Source: Candidatus Dormiibacter sp. (GTDB lineage Bacteria > Chloroflexota > Dormibacteria > UBA8260). Taken from it: 64,000 nt of DNA. A program made the translations under genes and the position numbers. The stretch is taken from NCBI GenBank assembly GCA_025450495.1, contig JANWHI010000070.1:1-64000 (forward strand), written 5' to 3'. Below the pieces are notes generated by a model. That model saw only the letters and a list, made by a program, of their open reading frames with translations. It did not search any database and was not told the DNA's origin. Positions 18,930 to 27,824 of this stretch are shown here, piece after piece; the first letter of the stretch is position 1; each line of letters starts with the position of its first letter.

Positions 18930-19251
18930 GCGCCACGTTGCTCGCCAATCTCACCGTCTTCTTCCTGAGCCTGCTGGTGGGCTTCGAGGTGATCAGCAAG
19001 GTGCCATCGATGCTGCACACGCCGCTGATGTCTGCGGCCAACTCGATCCACGGCATCGTCATCGTTGGCGCGATGTTGATCGCTGCGCAGGCGCACAGCC
19101 CGGCAGCGTACGCACTCGCCTTCGTGGCGGCCGTGTTCGGCTCCATGAACGTCATCGGCGGCTACGTGGTGACGGATCGCATGCTGCAGATGTTCCGCAA
19201 GCGCCCCGTTGTCGTCACCGCGCCGGATGGCGACGAGAAGGCGGACGGCTC

Positions 19252-19255
<4 letters not shown>
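18926..19255 (+). CDS. pntAB: NAD(P) transhydrogenase subunit alpha part 2
   Basis: 109 residues: the small membrane part of the alpha subunit with three to four helices (LLANLTVFFLSLLVGFEVISKV; HGIVIVGAMLIAAQA; FGSMNVIGGYVVTDRMLQMF). It forms the proton channel with PntB. It overlaps both neighbours by ATGA. Confidence 0.95.
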
Positions 19256-20676
<1,421 letters not shown>

Positions 20677-20678
20677 GT

Positions 20679-20704
20679 CGAGGGGAAAACAGGTTCCCCC
20701 CTCG
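20679..20704. terminator. Stem-loop after pntB (ACAGG-loop hairpin 1)
   Basis: CGAGGGG pairs with CCCCTCG, with two extra Cs and an AA/TT extension around the loop AACAGG. It lies three bases after the pntB stop. There is no U tract. The loop and the C-rich 3' side recur at 20756-20784. Confidence 0.5.
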
Positions 20705-20733
20705 CGCACTCCCCAATGGGCGGTGTCAGCTCC

Positions 20734-20750
20734 GGCGACATGAAGTCGCC
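20734..20750. repeat. Perfect inverted repeat GGCGAC-N5-GTCGCC
   Basis: A 6-bp stem with a 5-base loop lies between two related hairpins in the 105-base region where the pnt and kor operons converge. Confidence 0.45.
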
Positions 20751-20755
20751 TGCAC

Positions 20756-20784
20756 TGACGGGGGAACAGGCTCCCCCCTTGTCA
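20756..20784. terminator. Stem-loop at the korB stop (ACAGG-loop hairpin 2)
   Basis: TGAC-GGGGGA, loop ACAGGC, TCCCCC-C-TT-GTCA. The distal arm contains the korB stop codon (20784-20782, minus strand). It closely resembles hairpin 1, including the following CGCGC.ACTCC-like sequence. Confidence 0.5.
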
Positions 20785-21831
20785 GCGCGCTCCGAAACTG
20801 GCCAGCGCCTCGGACCCCGGGCAGAGCTGCGAGAAGGGGATGTCGCGCAGCGGCTGGCTGACGGTTCCGTGCATCTCATGGAGATCGGCAGACGACTCGT
20901 CGATGTAGAGCAGACCGGTGACGACATCACCGGCGGCGCGGGCCTGACGGAGATGCTCGGCCACCGCCTCGCGATCCGTCGGGTCGTAGTCACTGGGGAC
21001 CGATCGAACGCGCAGGACGCTGCCGTCGTGCATGGTCACGCTGACCACTCCCTCGGGCGGGATCGAGGCCACGATCTCAGGCTGGCGCGGTACGAAGTCT
21101 GCCTCCGTCGCGGTGGCGTCGTGCCGGCGCGTGAACAGGTAGCTCTTGGTAGATCCCTCGTGGTCATTGAAGGTCACACAGGGGGAGATGACGTCGATGA
21201 TGGCCAGGCCACGGTGGGCGGCAGCGGCCTTGATGATCGGCACCAGCTGTTGCTTGTCACCGGAGAACCCGCGGGCGAGGAACGTGGCACCAAGGCTCAG
21301 CCCGAGGCCCATCGGGTCGATCGGCGGCATGTTGTTGGGGTCGCCACGCTTGGTCGTCGAGCCGATGTCGGCGGACGGCGAGAACTGGCCCTTGGTCAGG
21401 CCGTACACGCCGTTGTTCTCGATGATGTACACCATCCGCACGTTGCGGCGGATCAGGTGGGCGAGGTGACCCAGCCCGATCGACAGGGAATCACCGTCGC
21501 CGGAGATGCCGACATAGAGCAGGTCGCGATTGGCCGCGGCAGCACCGGTGGCGATGGTCGCCATCCTGCCATGCGCGGTGTTGAAGCCATGGGCGCCGCG
21601 CGCGAAGTACGCCGTCGTCTTGGCCGAACAACCGATGCCGCTGAGCTTGGCGATCAGGTGCGGCGGGGTCGCCATCTCCCAGAGAGCATGGACGATGGCG
21701 GCGGTCACCGAGTCATGGCCGCAGCCGGCGCACAGCGTCGACATCGAGCCCTCGTAGTCACGGACGGTGAGCCCGAGGCTGTTGCGCTGGGTTCCCGGGT
21801 GCTGGACGGACGGCTTGTCGATGGACGGCAC
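20782..21831 (-). CDS. korB: 2-oxoacid:ferredoxin oxidoreductase subunit beta
   Basis: 349 residues. The TPP site is SGDGDSLSIGLGHLAHLIRRN...IENNGVYG, and the Fe-S ligands are CAGCGH near residue 35 plus GIGCSAK. It oxidatively decarboxylates 2-oxoglutarate or pyruvate to the acyl-CoA with ferredoxin reduction; the 2-oxoglutarate type is the closer match. The GTG at 21831 lies two bases after the korA stop, so translation is coupled. Confidence 0.93.
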   Translation of the reverse strand: MPSIDKPSVQHPGTQRNSLGLTVRDYEGSMSTLCAGCGHDSVTAAIVHALWEMATPPHLIAKLSGIGCSAKTTAYFARGAHGFNTAHGRMATIATGAAAANRDLLYVGISGDGDSLSIGLGHLAHLIRRNVRMVYIIENNGVYGLTKGQFSPSADIGSTTKRGDPNNMPPIDPMGLGLSLGATFLARGFSGDKQQLVPIIKAAAAHRGLAIIDVISPCVTFNDHEGSTKSYLFTRRHDATATEADFVPRQPEIVASIPPEGVVSVTMHDGSVLRVRSVPSDYDPTDREAVAEHLRQARAAGDVVTGLLYIDESSADLHEMHGTVSQPLRDIPFSQLCPGSEALASFGAR

Positions 21832-21833
21832 GG

Positions 21834-23666
21834 TCAGGTCTCCAGCTGCGCACGGACGCTGTCGACAACCTCGGCAGCGCTGAGCGGGAATCCACCGTAG
21901 GCAAGCACCGATCGCAGCCGATCCTTGGGAACTGTGGTCTCCAGCACCAGCAGCGAGCGGAGCTGGGCGTCGCGATTCTGCTCGACGACGAAGACACTGT
22001 CGTGGTCGTCAAGGAAGTCCTGGATGGCCGGTGCGAACGGGAAGCCGCGGACGCGCAGGTAATCAAGCGGCAGCCCCTGCGCGGCGAGCAGGTCGATGGC
22101 CTCGCGGACCGCCGGGTCGCACCCTCCCACGGTGACCAGCGCTGTGCGCGATCCGCGCCGCTCGATCTGCGGTTGCGGCACGTGCATCGCCGCCGCGGCA
22201 TGCGTGCGCGCCAGCCGATCGACCACCGCCTGGTACTCCTCGGGCGTCTCGGTGTACCCGCCGAGGTCGTTGTGCCCTGAGCCGCGGGCAAAGTACGCGC
22301 CTCTCTCACTGACGCCGGGAAGCGTCCGCGCGGCCACGTGCTCGCTGTTCGGGTTGGCGTACCTGTGGTAGGCCTCGATCCGGCTTTCGAGCTCCGTCGC
22401 GTTCAGGATGCGCCCGCGATCGGGCACCCGGGAGTCGTCCCACGACAGCCGGGGGATGACCCAGTCGTTCATGCCGATGTCGACGTCGGACAGCATCATC
22501 ACCGGCGCCTGGAAGCGCTCGGCGAGGTCGAAGCTGAGCGCCGCGAAGTCGAAGCACTCGCCCGGGTTGCCGGGAAAGAGAAGGATGTGCTTGGTGTCGG
22601 CGTGCGACGGGTAGGCGCAGGTCAGGATGTCACCCTGCTGCGTGCGCGTCGGCATGCCCGTCGACGGCCCTGCCCGCTGCACGTCGATGAGCACCACCGG
22701 CGTCTCGGTGTAATACGCGAGGCCGATCAGCTCGCTCATCAGCGAGATCCCCGGACCGGACGTCGAGGTGACGGCCCGCGCTCCGTTCCAACTGGCCCCG
22801 ATGACGATCCCGATGGCCGCCAGCTCGTCCTCCGCCTGGATGATCAGGTAGTTGTTGCGCCCGGTCGCCGGGTCGCGGCGATAGCGCCGGCAGAGCTGCG
22901 CGAACGCATCCATGAGGGACGTCGACGGGGTGATCGGATACCAGGCTGCGACCGTGGCGCCTGCGTAGAGACAGCCGAGCGCCGCAGCGGTGTTGCCGTC
23001 GATGAGGATCGAGCCGGCGGTGCCGTCCATGATCTCGACGTGGCAGGGCAGGGGGCAGTCGAAGTGCTCGCGCGCGTAGTCGTACCCCAGCATCAGCGCG
23101 CGCCGGTTGGACTCGCGCAGCCTGTCCTTGCCGGCGTACTTCTCGGCGAGCAGGGTGGATACGGTGTCGAGATCGATGTTCAGCAGGGCGACGAGAGCAC
23201 CGGCAGCGACGATGTTCTGCATCAGGGTGCGCTCGCGCGGGCTGCGGAAGCTCTGGTTGCACGTCCGGGCCACGGGGACCCCGAGGTAGGAGACGTCGGC
23301 GCGCACCAGCGCCGGGTCGAGCGGCCAGGTTGCGTCCCAGACCACGAAGCCACCGGGGCGCACCTCAGCGATGTCCTGCGCGTGGGTGGCGGTGTTCATC
23401 GCCACCATCAGGTCGTAGTCGCGGGCCCGGGCGGTGTAGCCTGAGCCGTTGACCCTGATCTCGTACCAGGTGGGCAACCCCTGGATGTTGGAGGGGAACA
23501 GGTTCTTCCCAGACACGGGGATGCCCATGCGGAAGAACGCCTGCATCAACAGGTTGTTGGCGCTCGACGAGCCGCTGCCGTTGACGTTGGCGAGCTTGAT
23601 GGCGAGGTCATTGACGCGGTTGCTGCCCTGGCTCGCAGCGCCGGGTGCGACCCGTTCCAGGACCAT
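21834..23666 (-). CDS. korA: 2-oxoacid:ferredoxin oxidoreductase subunit alpha (gamma-alpha fusion)
   Basis: 610 residues. The gamma domain comes first (about 15-190: VNGSGSSSANNLLMQAFFRMGIPVSGKNLFPSNIQGLP), then the alpha pyrimidine-binding domain (GNTAAALGCLYAGATVAAWYPITPSTSLMDAF; GPGISLMSELIGLAYYTETPVVLIDVQRAGPSTGMPTR) and the C-terminal transketolase-like domain. The ATG at 23666 shares one base with the upstream stop (TGATG). The order alpha then beta and the close coupling indicate one complex. Confidence 0.94.
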   Translation of the reverse strand: MVLERVAPGAASQGSNRVNDLAIKLANVNGSGSSSANNLLMQAFFRMGIPVSGKNLFPSNIQGLPTWYEIRVNGSGYTARARDYDLMVAMNTATHAQDIAEVRPGGFVVWDATWPLDPALVRADVSYLGVPVARTCNQSFRSPRERTLMQNIVAAGALVALLNIDLDTVSTLLAEKYAGKDRLRESNRRALMLGYDYAREHFDCPLPCHVEIMDGTAGSILIDGNTAAALGCLYAGATVAAWYPITPSTSLMDAFAQLCRRYRRDPATGRNNYLIIQAEDELAAIGIVIGASWNGARAVTSTSGPGISLMSELIGLAYYTETPVVLIDVQRAGPSTGMPTRTQQGDILTCAYPSHADTKHILLFPGNPGECFDFAALSFDLAERFQAPVMMLSDVDIGMNDWVIPRLSWDDSRVPDRGRILNATELESRIEAYHRYANPNSEHVAARTLPGVSERGAYFARGSGHNDLGGYTETPEEYQAVVDRLARTHAAAAMHVPQPQIERRGSRTALVTVGGCDPAVREAIDLLAAQGLPLDYLRVRGFPFAPAIQDFLDDHDSVFVVEQNRDAQLRSLLVLETTVPKDRLRSVLAYGGFPLSAAEVVDSVRAQLET

Positions 23667-25537
23667 CAGCGCGCCCCGGCGGGGACGGGAGCACCGGCGG
23701 CAGGTAGGAGGAGAGTGAACTTCTCCATGTCCCAGGCAGCCGTCGGGCAGCGCTCGGCGCAGAGGCCGCAGTGCACGCACAGATCCTCGTCCTTGATCAT
23801 CAGCCGGGCGGTCTGTGGCAGCGCGGCTGACGCGAAGAGCGCCTGCGCGGGGTTGACGGCGGCCGTCGACAGGCGCGTACGAACGGTGGCCTCGTCAGCG
23901 TCCGGCGTGATCGTGAGGCATTGCACCGGGCACACGTCGATGCACGCGTCGCATTCGATGCAGAGCGGCGCGGAGAACACCGTCTGGATGTCACAGTTGA
24001 GGCAGCGCTGCACCTCACGCGCGGTCTGCTCGGCCGAGAAGCCGAGCTCCACCTCGATGTCGAGCTGCTCAAACCTCCGGGTGAGCTCGACATGGGTCAT
24101 CTTCTGCCGGTTCGCCGGGTTGTAGTCGTTGTGGTAGCTCCACTGGCCCAGCCCCATCATCTGGCTCATCAGGTTCATCGTCACCGGCGGTCGCTCGCTA
24201 ACGACGCCGCCGTCGCAGAGCTTGTGGATGGAGATGGCCGCCTGGTGTGCGTGCTCGACGGCCCAGATGATGTTCTTCGGCCCGAAGGCGGAGTCACCAC
24301 CAAAGAACACGCCCGGCAGCGTCGACTCCATGGTCGTCGCGTCGATGACGGGCACGTCCCCGTCGAACTCCATGCCCAGGTCACGCTCGATCCACGGGAA
24401 CGCGTTGTCCTGGCCGATGGCGAGGATGACGTCGTCGCAGGGCAGAAAGACGGTATCGAGAACGGTCGAGCTGCGCGCGCCGGCGTCCCACTCCAGCCGG
24501 TCGAACTCCATCCCCACCAGCCGGCCGTCCTCGACGACGAAGCGTTTGGGTGCGTGATTCACCATGATCTCGACACCCTCCTCCTCGGCGTCCTCCAGCT
24601 CCCAGCTCGACGCCTTGAAAAAGGGCCGCGGACGGCGTGCCATCACGCGGATGTCCGTGCCGCCCAGCCGGAGCGACGAGCGGCAGCAGTCCATGGCGGT
24701 GTTCCCGACCCCGATGATGAGCACCCGCTCGCCGATCGAGTCGACGTGCCCGAACGCGATGGACTGCAACCAGTCGATGCCGATGTGGATGCGGTCGGTG
24801 TCGTGGCGCCCAGGCAGCTCGAGCTCCTTGCCCCGGGGCGCGCCGCTGCCGACGAACACCGCGTCGTAGCCCTCCTCGAGGAGAGCGCGCATGCTGCTGA
24901 CCGGGGACGCGTAGCGGACGTCGACACCCATGCCGAGGATGACGTCCACCTCCTCGTCGAGAACCTGCGCAGGCAGGCGGAATGAGGGGATGTTGGTGCG
25001 CATCAACCCACCCGGTTTGGCGAGCTGCTCGAGCATCACCACCTCGTAGCCGAGCGGAAGCAGGTCATTGGCGACCGTGAGCGAGGCCGGCCCGGCGCCG
25101 ATGCAGGCGACCCGCCTGCCATTCTTCGCGCTCGGAATCACCGGCAGGCGCTCGCTGATGTCGCCGCGGAGGTCGGCCGCCACTCGCTTGAGCCGGCAGA
25201 TTGCCACCGGGGTGCCGTCGACCCTCTCCCGGCGGCAGGCCGGCTCGCAGGGACGATCGCACGTCCGCCCGAGGATGGCGGGAAACACGTTGGACTCACG
25301 GTTGACCATGTACGCGTCCGCAAATCTGCCCATGGCGATCAGCCGGATGTACTCGGGCACATCGGTATGGGCGGGACAGGCCCACTGGCAGTCCACGACG
25401 CGATGGAAGTATTCCGGGTCGCCTGTGTCGGTCGCCTTCATGCCTTGGCTGGATCGGCCCCCGTTGGTCGGTACGCGCTGGACGGCGCCGGTGACGCCCG
25501 GCTGCCCAATCATGGCCGTGTCACGGCTGATGCGCAT
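23666..25537 (-). CDS. GltD-like FAD/NAD(P) oxidoreductase with two 4Fe-4S motifs
   Basis: 623 residues. An N-terminal Fe-S helical domain like glutamate synthase small subunit (CQWACPAHTDVPEYI; CDRPCEPACRR) leads into two Rossmann domains (CIGAGPASLTVANDLLPLGYEV; LIIGVGNTAMDCCRSSLRLG). The C-terminal ferredoxin-like part has CIECDACIDVCPVQC and CVHCGLCAERCPTAAW. It probably moves electrons between the KorAB-reduced clusters or ferredoxin and NAD(P). The start at 25537 is uncertain; similarity begins near an alternative ATG at 25440. Confidence 0.85.
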   Translation of the reverse strand: MRISRDTAMIGQPGVTGAVQRVPTNGGRSSQGMKATDTGDPEYFHRVVDCQWACPAHTDVPEYIRLIAMGRFADAYMVNRESNVFPAILGRTCDRPCEPACRRERVDGTPVAICRLKRVAADLRGDISERLPVIPSAKNGRRVACIGAGPASLTVANDLLPLGYEVVMLEQLAKPGGLMRTNIPSFRLPAQVLDEEVDVILGMGVDVRYASPVSSMRALLEEGYDAVFVGSGAPRGKELELPGRHDTDRIHIGIDWLQSIAFGHVDSIGERVLIIGVGNTAMDCCRSSLRLGGTDIRVMARRPRPFFKASSWELEDAEEEGVEIMVNHAPKRFVVEDGRLVGMEFDRLEWDAGARSSTVLDTVFLPCDDVILAIGQDNAFPWIERDLGMEFDGDVPVIDATTMESTLPGVFFGGDSAFGPKNIIWAVEHAHQAAISIHKLCDGGVVSERPPVTMNLMSQMMGLGQWSYHNDYNPANRQKMTHVELTRRFEQLDIEVELGFSAEQTAREVQRCLNCDIQTVFSAPLCIECDACIDVCPVQCLTITPDADEATVRTRLSTAAVNPAQALFASAALPQTARLMIKDEDLCVHCGLCAERCPTAAWDMEKFTLLLPAAGAPVPAGAR

Positions 25538-25540
25538 GAT

Positions 25541-25556
25541 TGCAGCATCCGCTGCA
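25541..25556. promoter_or_regulatory. Inverted repeat before the kor operon
   Basis: TGCAGC-ATCC-GCTGCA, a perfect 6-4-6 palindrome, lies three bases upstream of the ATG at 25537. It could be an operator, or a leader hairpin if the true start is 25440. Confidence 0.35.
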
Positions 25557-25594
25557 AGAGCGTCCTCCGGAGGTGCCGGTGGGGCATTGGTGGC

Positions 25595-25613
25595 GAGGCC
25601 GGACGCCGGCCTC
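25595..25613. terminator. Strong stem-loop GAGGCCGG-ACG-CCGGCCTC
   Basis: A perfect 8-bp stem with a 3-base loop. It lies between the end of the paaX operon and the start of the kor operon (both minus strand), so it may stop read-through from paaX. There is no U tract. Confidence 0.45.
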
Positions 25614-25625
25614 TAGCCCGATCGT

Positions 25626-25654
25626 TTGACGTCTTTGGCGCGCTCGTATAGAGT
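25626..25654 (+). promoter_or_regulatory. Sigma-70-like promoter facing an intergenic region
   Basis: TTGACG at 25626-25631, exactly 17 bases, TAGAGT at 25649-25654, plus strand. The predicted start is near 25661. No recognisable gene lies downstream on this strand before the convergent paaX 3' end. Confidence 0.5.
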
Positions 25655-25660
25655 TTGGCT

Positions 25661-25832
25661 CAATCGGGCTGGAGGAGCCGATGCAGCAAGGGGGACCAGG
25701 ACAGCGGTGGTGTCGCGACCTGGGGGGAAGGGGGCTTCACACCAACCCGTAGCGAGACCCTGCCGTCCACTCCGCTGGGGTGGACGGCGGGTCCCGCGCC
25801 AGCGGCGTCAAGGCGCGGTGAACAGGTTCACC
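25661..25832 (+). ncRNA. Candidate structured small RNA
   Basis: The region between the promoter at 25626-25654 and the palindrome at 25817-25832 carries a GGCT-GGAGG-AGCC hairpin (25667-25679), a perfect 9-bp hairpin GCCGTCCAC-N9-GTGGACGGC (25762-25788) and the terminal GGTGAAC-AG-GTTCACC. No known RNA family is recognised. It would end antisense to the paaX stop. A 23-codon ORF (ATG 25681 to TAG 25752) follows the GGAGG loop, so a short leader-type peptide is an alternative. Confidence 0.35.
25817..25832. terminator. Palindrome GGTGAAC-AG-GTTCACC at the paaX stop (ACAGG-loop hairpin 3)
   Basis: A perfect 7-2-7 palindrome; as RNA it would be a 5-bp stem with loop ACAGGT. It spans the paaX stop codon. 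It shares the ACAGG loop with the two hairpins at the korB/pntB junction. Confidence 0.45.
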
Positions 25833-26685
25833 CGTCCGCTTGCTCAGCCACCAGGGCGGTCACGTGCGCCGACGCCCGGGGCGCAAGGGTGGCGTGCAGC
25901 TGGGCAAAGAGCGAGCGTGCCCGCTCCCCGTTCCACCGTCGTGGCAGGAGTTCGGCCGGCAGGCCGGGGTCGAGGTAGGCCAACCGCCGCCACCCCGCCA
26001 GCACCCGCATGTAGTCGACAAATCCACTGAGGTTGCCGCGCACCGCCGGTGCATTCCACGCCGTCGCGGTCCGTCGATGAATGACGATGAACTGCCGGTA
26101 CGCGGCGTCGAGCGCGGGCAGGTCCCAGGCGCGCGCCACCAGGCCGCGAAGGTCGGCGAATCCCTCGTACTCGGCGGCGAAGAGGCTGACGTACTGGGCG
26201 AGCTCGGCACGGGCGAGCAGACGCCGGGCCTCAGCCTTCATCCGCGCCGGTGCGATCCACACACCCGGGGTGAGCTGCCCGAAGCCCAGGCGGACGAGGA
26301 GCGCGCGCAGCCGGTGACGTCGCTCGCGCGTCTGCTCCGGGACGGAGAAGACGGCCACCACCCACCCTTCTGCCAGCGTGGTCGGCATCGACGACGCAAA
26401 GATCCGCGCGTCCCCGTCGCGCAGGATCTCAAGGGCTGGTTCGGTCAGAGCGTAGCCCGCGACCCTGTGCCGCGTCTGCGACGAGAGCAGCGCCGCTCTC
26501 TTCATGCGTGCCACCGCGGCCCGCACTGCGCGTTCGTCGTGGCCGATGTCGGCCATGAGCGCGACCAGGTTGGCAACCGCCAGCCATCCGCCGAGGCCGC
26601 GCACCTCCGCTCCGTAGATGTCGAGGATGAGCGACTTCGGGCTGGGCTGGGCCGCCGAGGCGTCCGCTGCGGTGCCGACAGTCAA
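25828..26685 (-). CDS. paaX: PaaX family transcriptional regulator
   Basis: 285 residues. An N-terminal winged helix (SPKSLILDIYGAEVRGLGGWLAVANLVALM; AVRAAVARMKRAALL) and the central PaaX domain (EGWVVAVFSVPEQTRERRHRLRALLVRLGFGQLTPGVWIAP) are clear. PaaX proteins repress phenylacetate-type catabolic genes until an aryl-CoA binds. It is the last gene of the aromatic-CoA operon; the TTG start at 26685 overlaps the preceding stop (TTGA). Its likely ligand is 2-aminobenzoyl-CoA or salicylyl-CoA (inference). Confidence 0.9.
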   Translation of the reverse strand: MTVGTAADASAAQPSPKSLILDIYGAEVRGLGGWLAVANLVALMADIGHDERAVRAAVARMKRAALLSSQTRHRVAGYALTEPALEILRDGDARIFASSMPTTLAEGWVVAVFSVPEQTRERRHRLRALLVRLGFGQLTPGVWIAPARMKAEARRLLARAELAQYVSLFAAEYEGFADLRGLVARAWDLPALDAAYRQFIVIHRRTATAWNAPAVRGNLSGFVDYMRVLAGWRRLAYLDPGLPAELLPRRWNGERARSLFAQLHATLAPRASAHVTALVAEQADG

Positions 26686-27824
26686 CCCGGCGCCCGAGAC
26701 GAACGCAGGCGACGCGCGATGATGGTCAGTTGCAGCTCGGTCGCCCCTTCGTAGATGCGCGGCGCGCGGACCGCGCGGTAGAGGTGCTCGAGCTGATGTC
26801 CGTGCTGCAGCGCCACGGCCCCATGAATCTGCACCGCCGCGTCCACGACGTCCTGGGCGGCCTCGGTGGCAAACAGCTTGGCCATCGACGAGCGCATGGT
26901 GATGTCCGGTGCCCCGGCATCGTACGCACGCGCAGCGTCCTGCACCATCAACCGGGCGGCGTGCACCTGCACAGCCATGCCGGCGAGGCGATGAGCGACA
27001 GACTGCAGGTCGAAGAGCACACCGCCGAACGCGCGTCGTGAGCCGGCGTGGTCAAGAGCAGCATCGAGCGCGGCCTGCGCCATCCCGACGGCGGACGCCC
27101 CGACGCTCGGCCGGAACAGGTCAAGCGTCTGCATGGCAACCGCAAAGCCCTCGCCCACCTCGCCGAGCACGCACTCGCTGGCCACGGGAACGGCCTCGAA
27201 CTCGACCATGCCGATGGGATGCCCGGAGATCATCTCGATCGGGGTACCGCGAAGTCCGGGGGCGTGGCCGTCGACTGCGAACGCCGTCACCCCACCGGCC
27301 CCGGCGCCGTCGGTGGTGCGGGCGAACACGGTGTACACATCGACGTCGGGGGCGTTGGAGATCCAGGTCTTGGTGCCGGTCAGCAGGTACCCGCCACCGC
27401 CCGGCTCGGCGCGCAGTTCCAGCGCAGCGGCGTCGGAGCCCGCGCCCGGTTCGCTCAGCGCGAACGCCGCCACCAGCTCGCCACGACAGACACCGGGCAC
27501 CCAGCGCTGGATGGTCGCTGCCGTGCCCGACCGGAGGATGGGGTATGCACCAAGGGCCTGCATCGCCAGTGCTGCCTCGGCCTCGACACAATCATGAGCC
27601 AGCGCCTCTCTGAGCGCGCACAGCTCGAACGCCGAGACCGATCCGGGCTGTGCGCCCCCCACGGATTCGGGGAATACCCGGGCCAGCAGACCGGTGTCGC
27701 TCAGAGCGCGGACGAGCTCGCGGTTGACCCGCCCGGGAGGGCTGTGATCGGCGATCGGTGCCAGCGTGTCACGGGCGATCCGGCTGACCTCGTCGAGGCT
27801 GGAGCGTCGATCGCTGATGGTCAT
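26682..27824 (-). CDS. Acyl-CoA dehydrogenase of the aromatic operon
   Basis: 380 residues. FAD and substrate motifs are VAAFALSEPGAGSDAAA and LTGTKTWISNA. The base Glu lies in RIYEGATELQLTI near the C-terminus. It probably oxidises an alicyclic or ring-opened acyl-CoA intermediate in the pathway of this operon. The ATG at 27824 overlaps the monooxygenase stop (ATGA). Confidence 0.92.
   Translation of the reverse strand: MTISDRRSSLDEVSRIARDTLAPIADHSPPGRVNRELVRALSDTGLLARVFPESVGGAQPGSVSAFELCALREALAHDCVEAEAALAMQALGAYPILRSGTAATIQRWVPGVCRGELVAAFALSEPGAGSDAAALELRAEPGGGGYLLTGTKTWISNAPDVDVYTVFARTTDGAGAGGVTAFAVDGHAPGLRGTPIEMISGHPIGMVEFEAVPVASECVLGEVGEGFAVAMQTLDLFRPSVGASAVGMAQAALDAALDHAGSRRAFGGVLFDLQSVAHRLAGMAVQVHAARLMVQDAARAYDAGAPDITMRSSMAKLFATEAAQDVVDAAVQIHGAVALQHGHQLEHLYRAVRAPRIYEGATELQLTIIARRLRSSRAPG

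Noticed and set aside
22338..23444. A 368-codon open frame on the plus strand
   Set aside because: Antisense to korA.
25651..25666. AGAGTTTGGCTCAAT resembles the start of 16S rRNA
   Set aside because: Only about a dozen bases match, and nothing downstream resembles rRNA; it overlaps a promoter -10 box.
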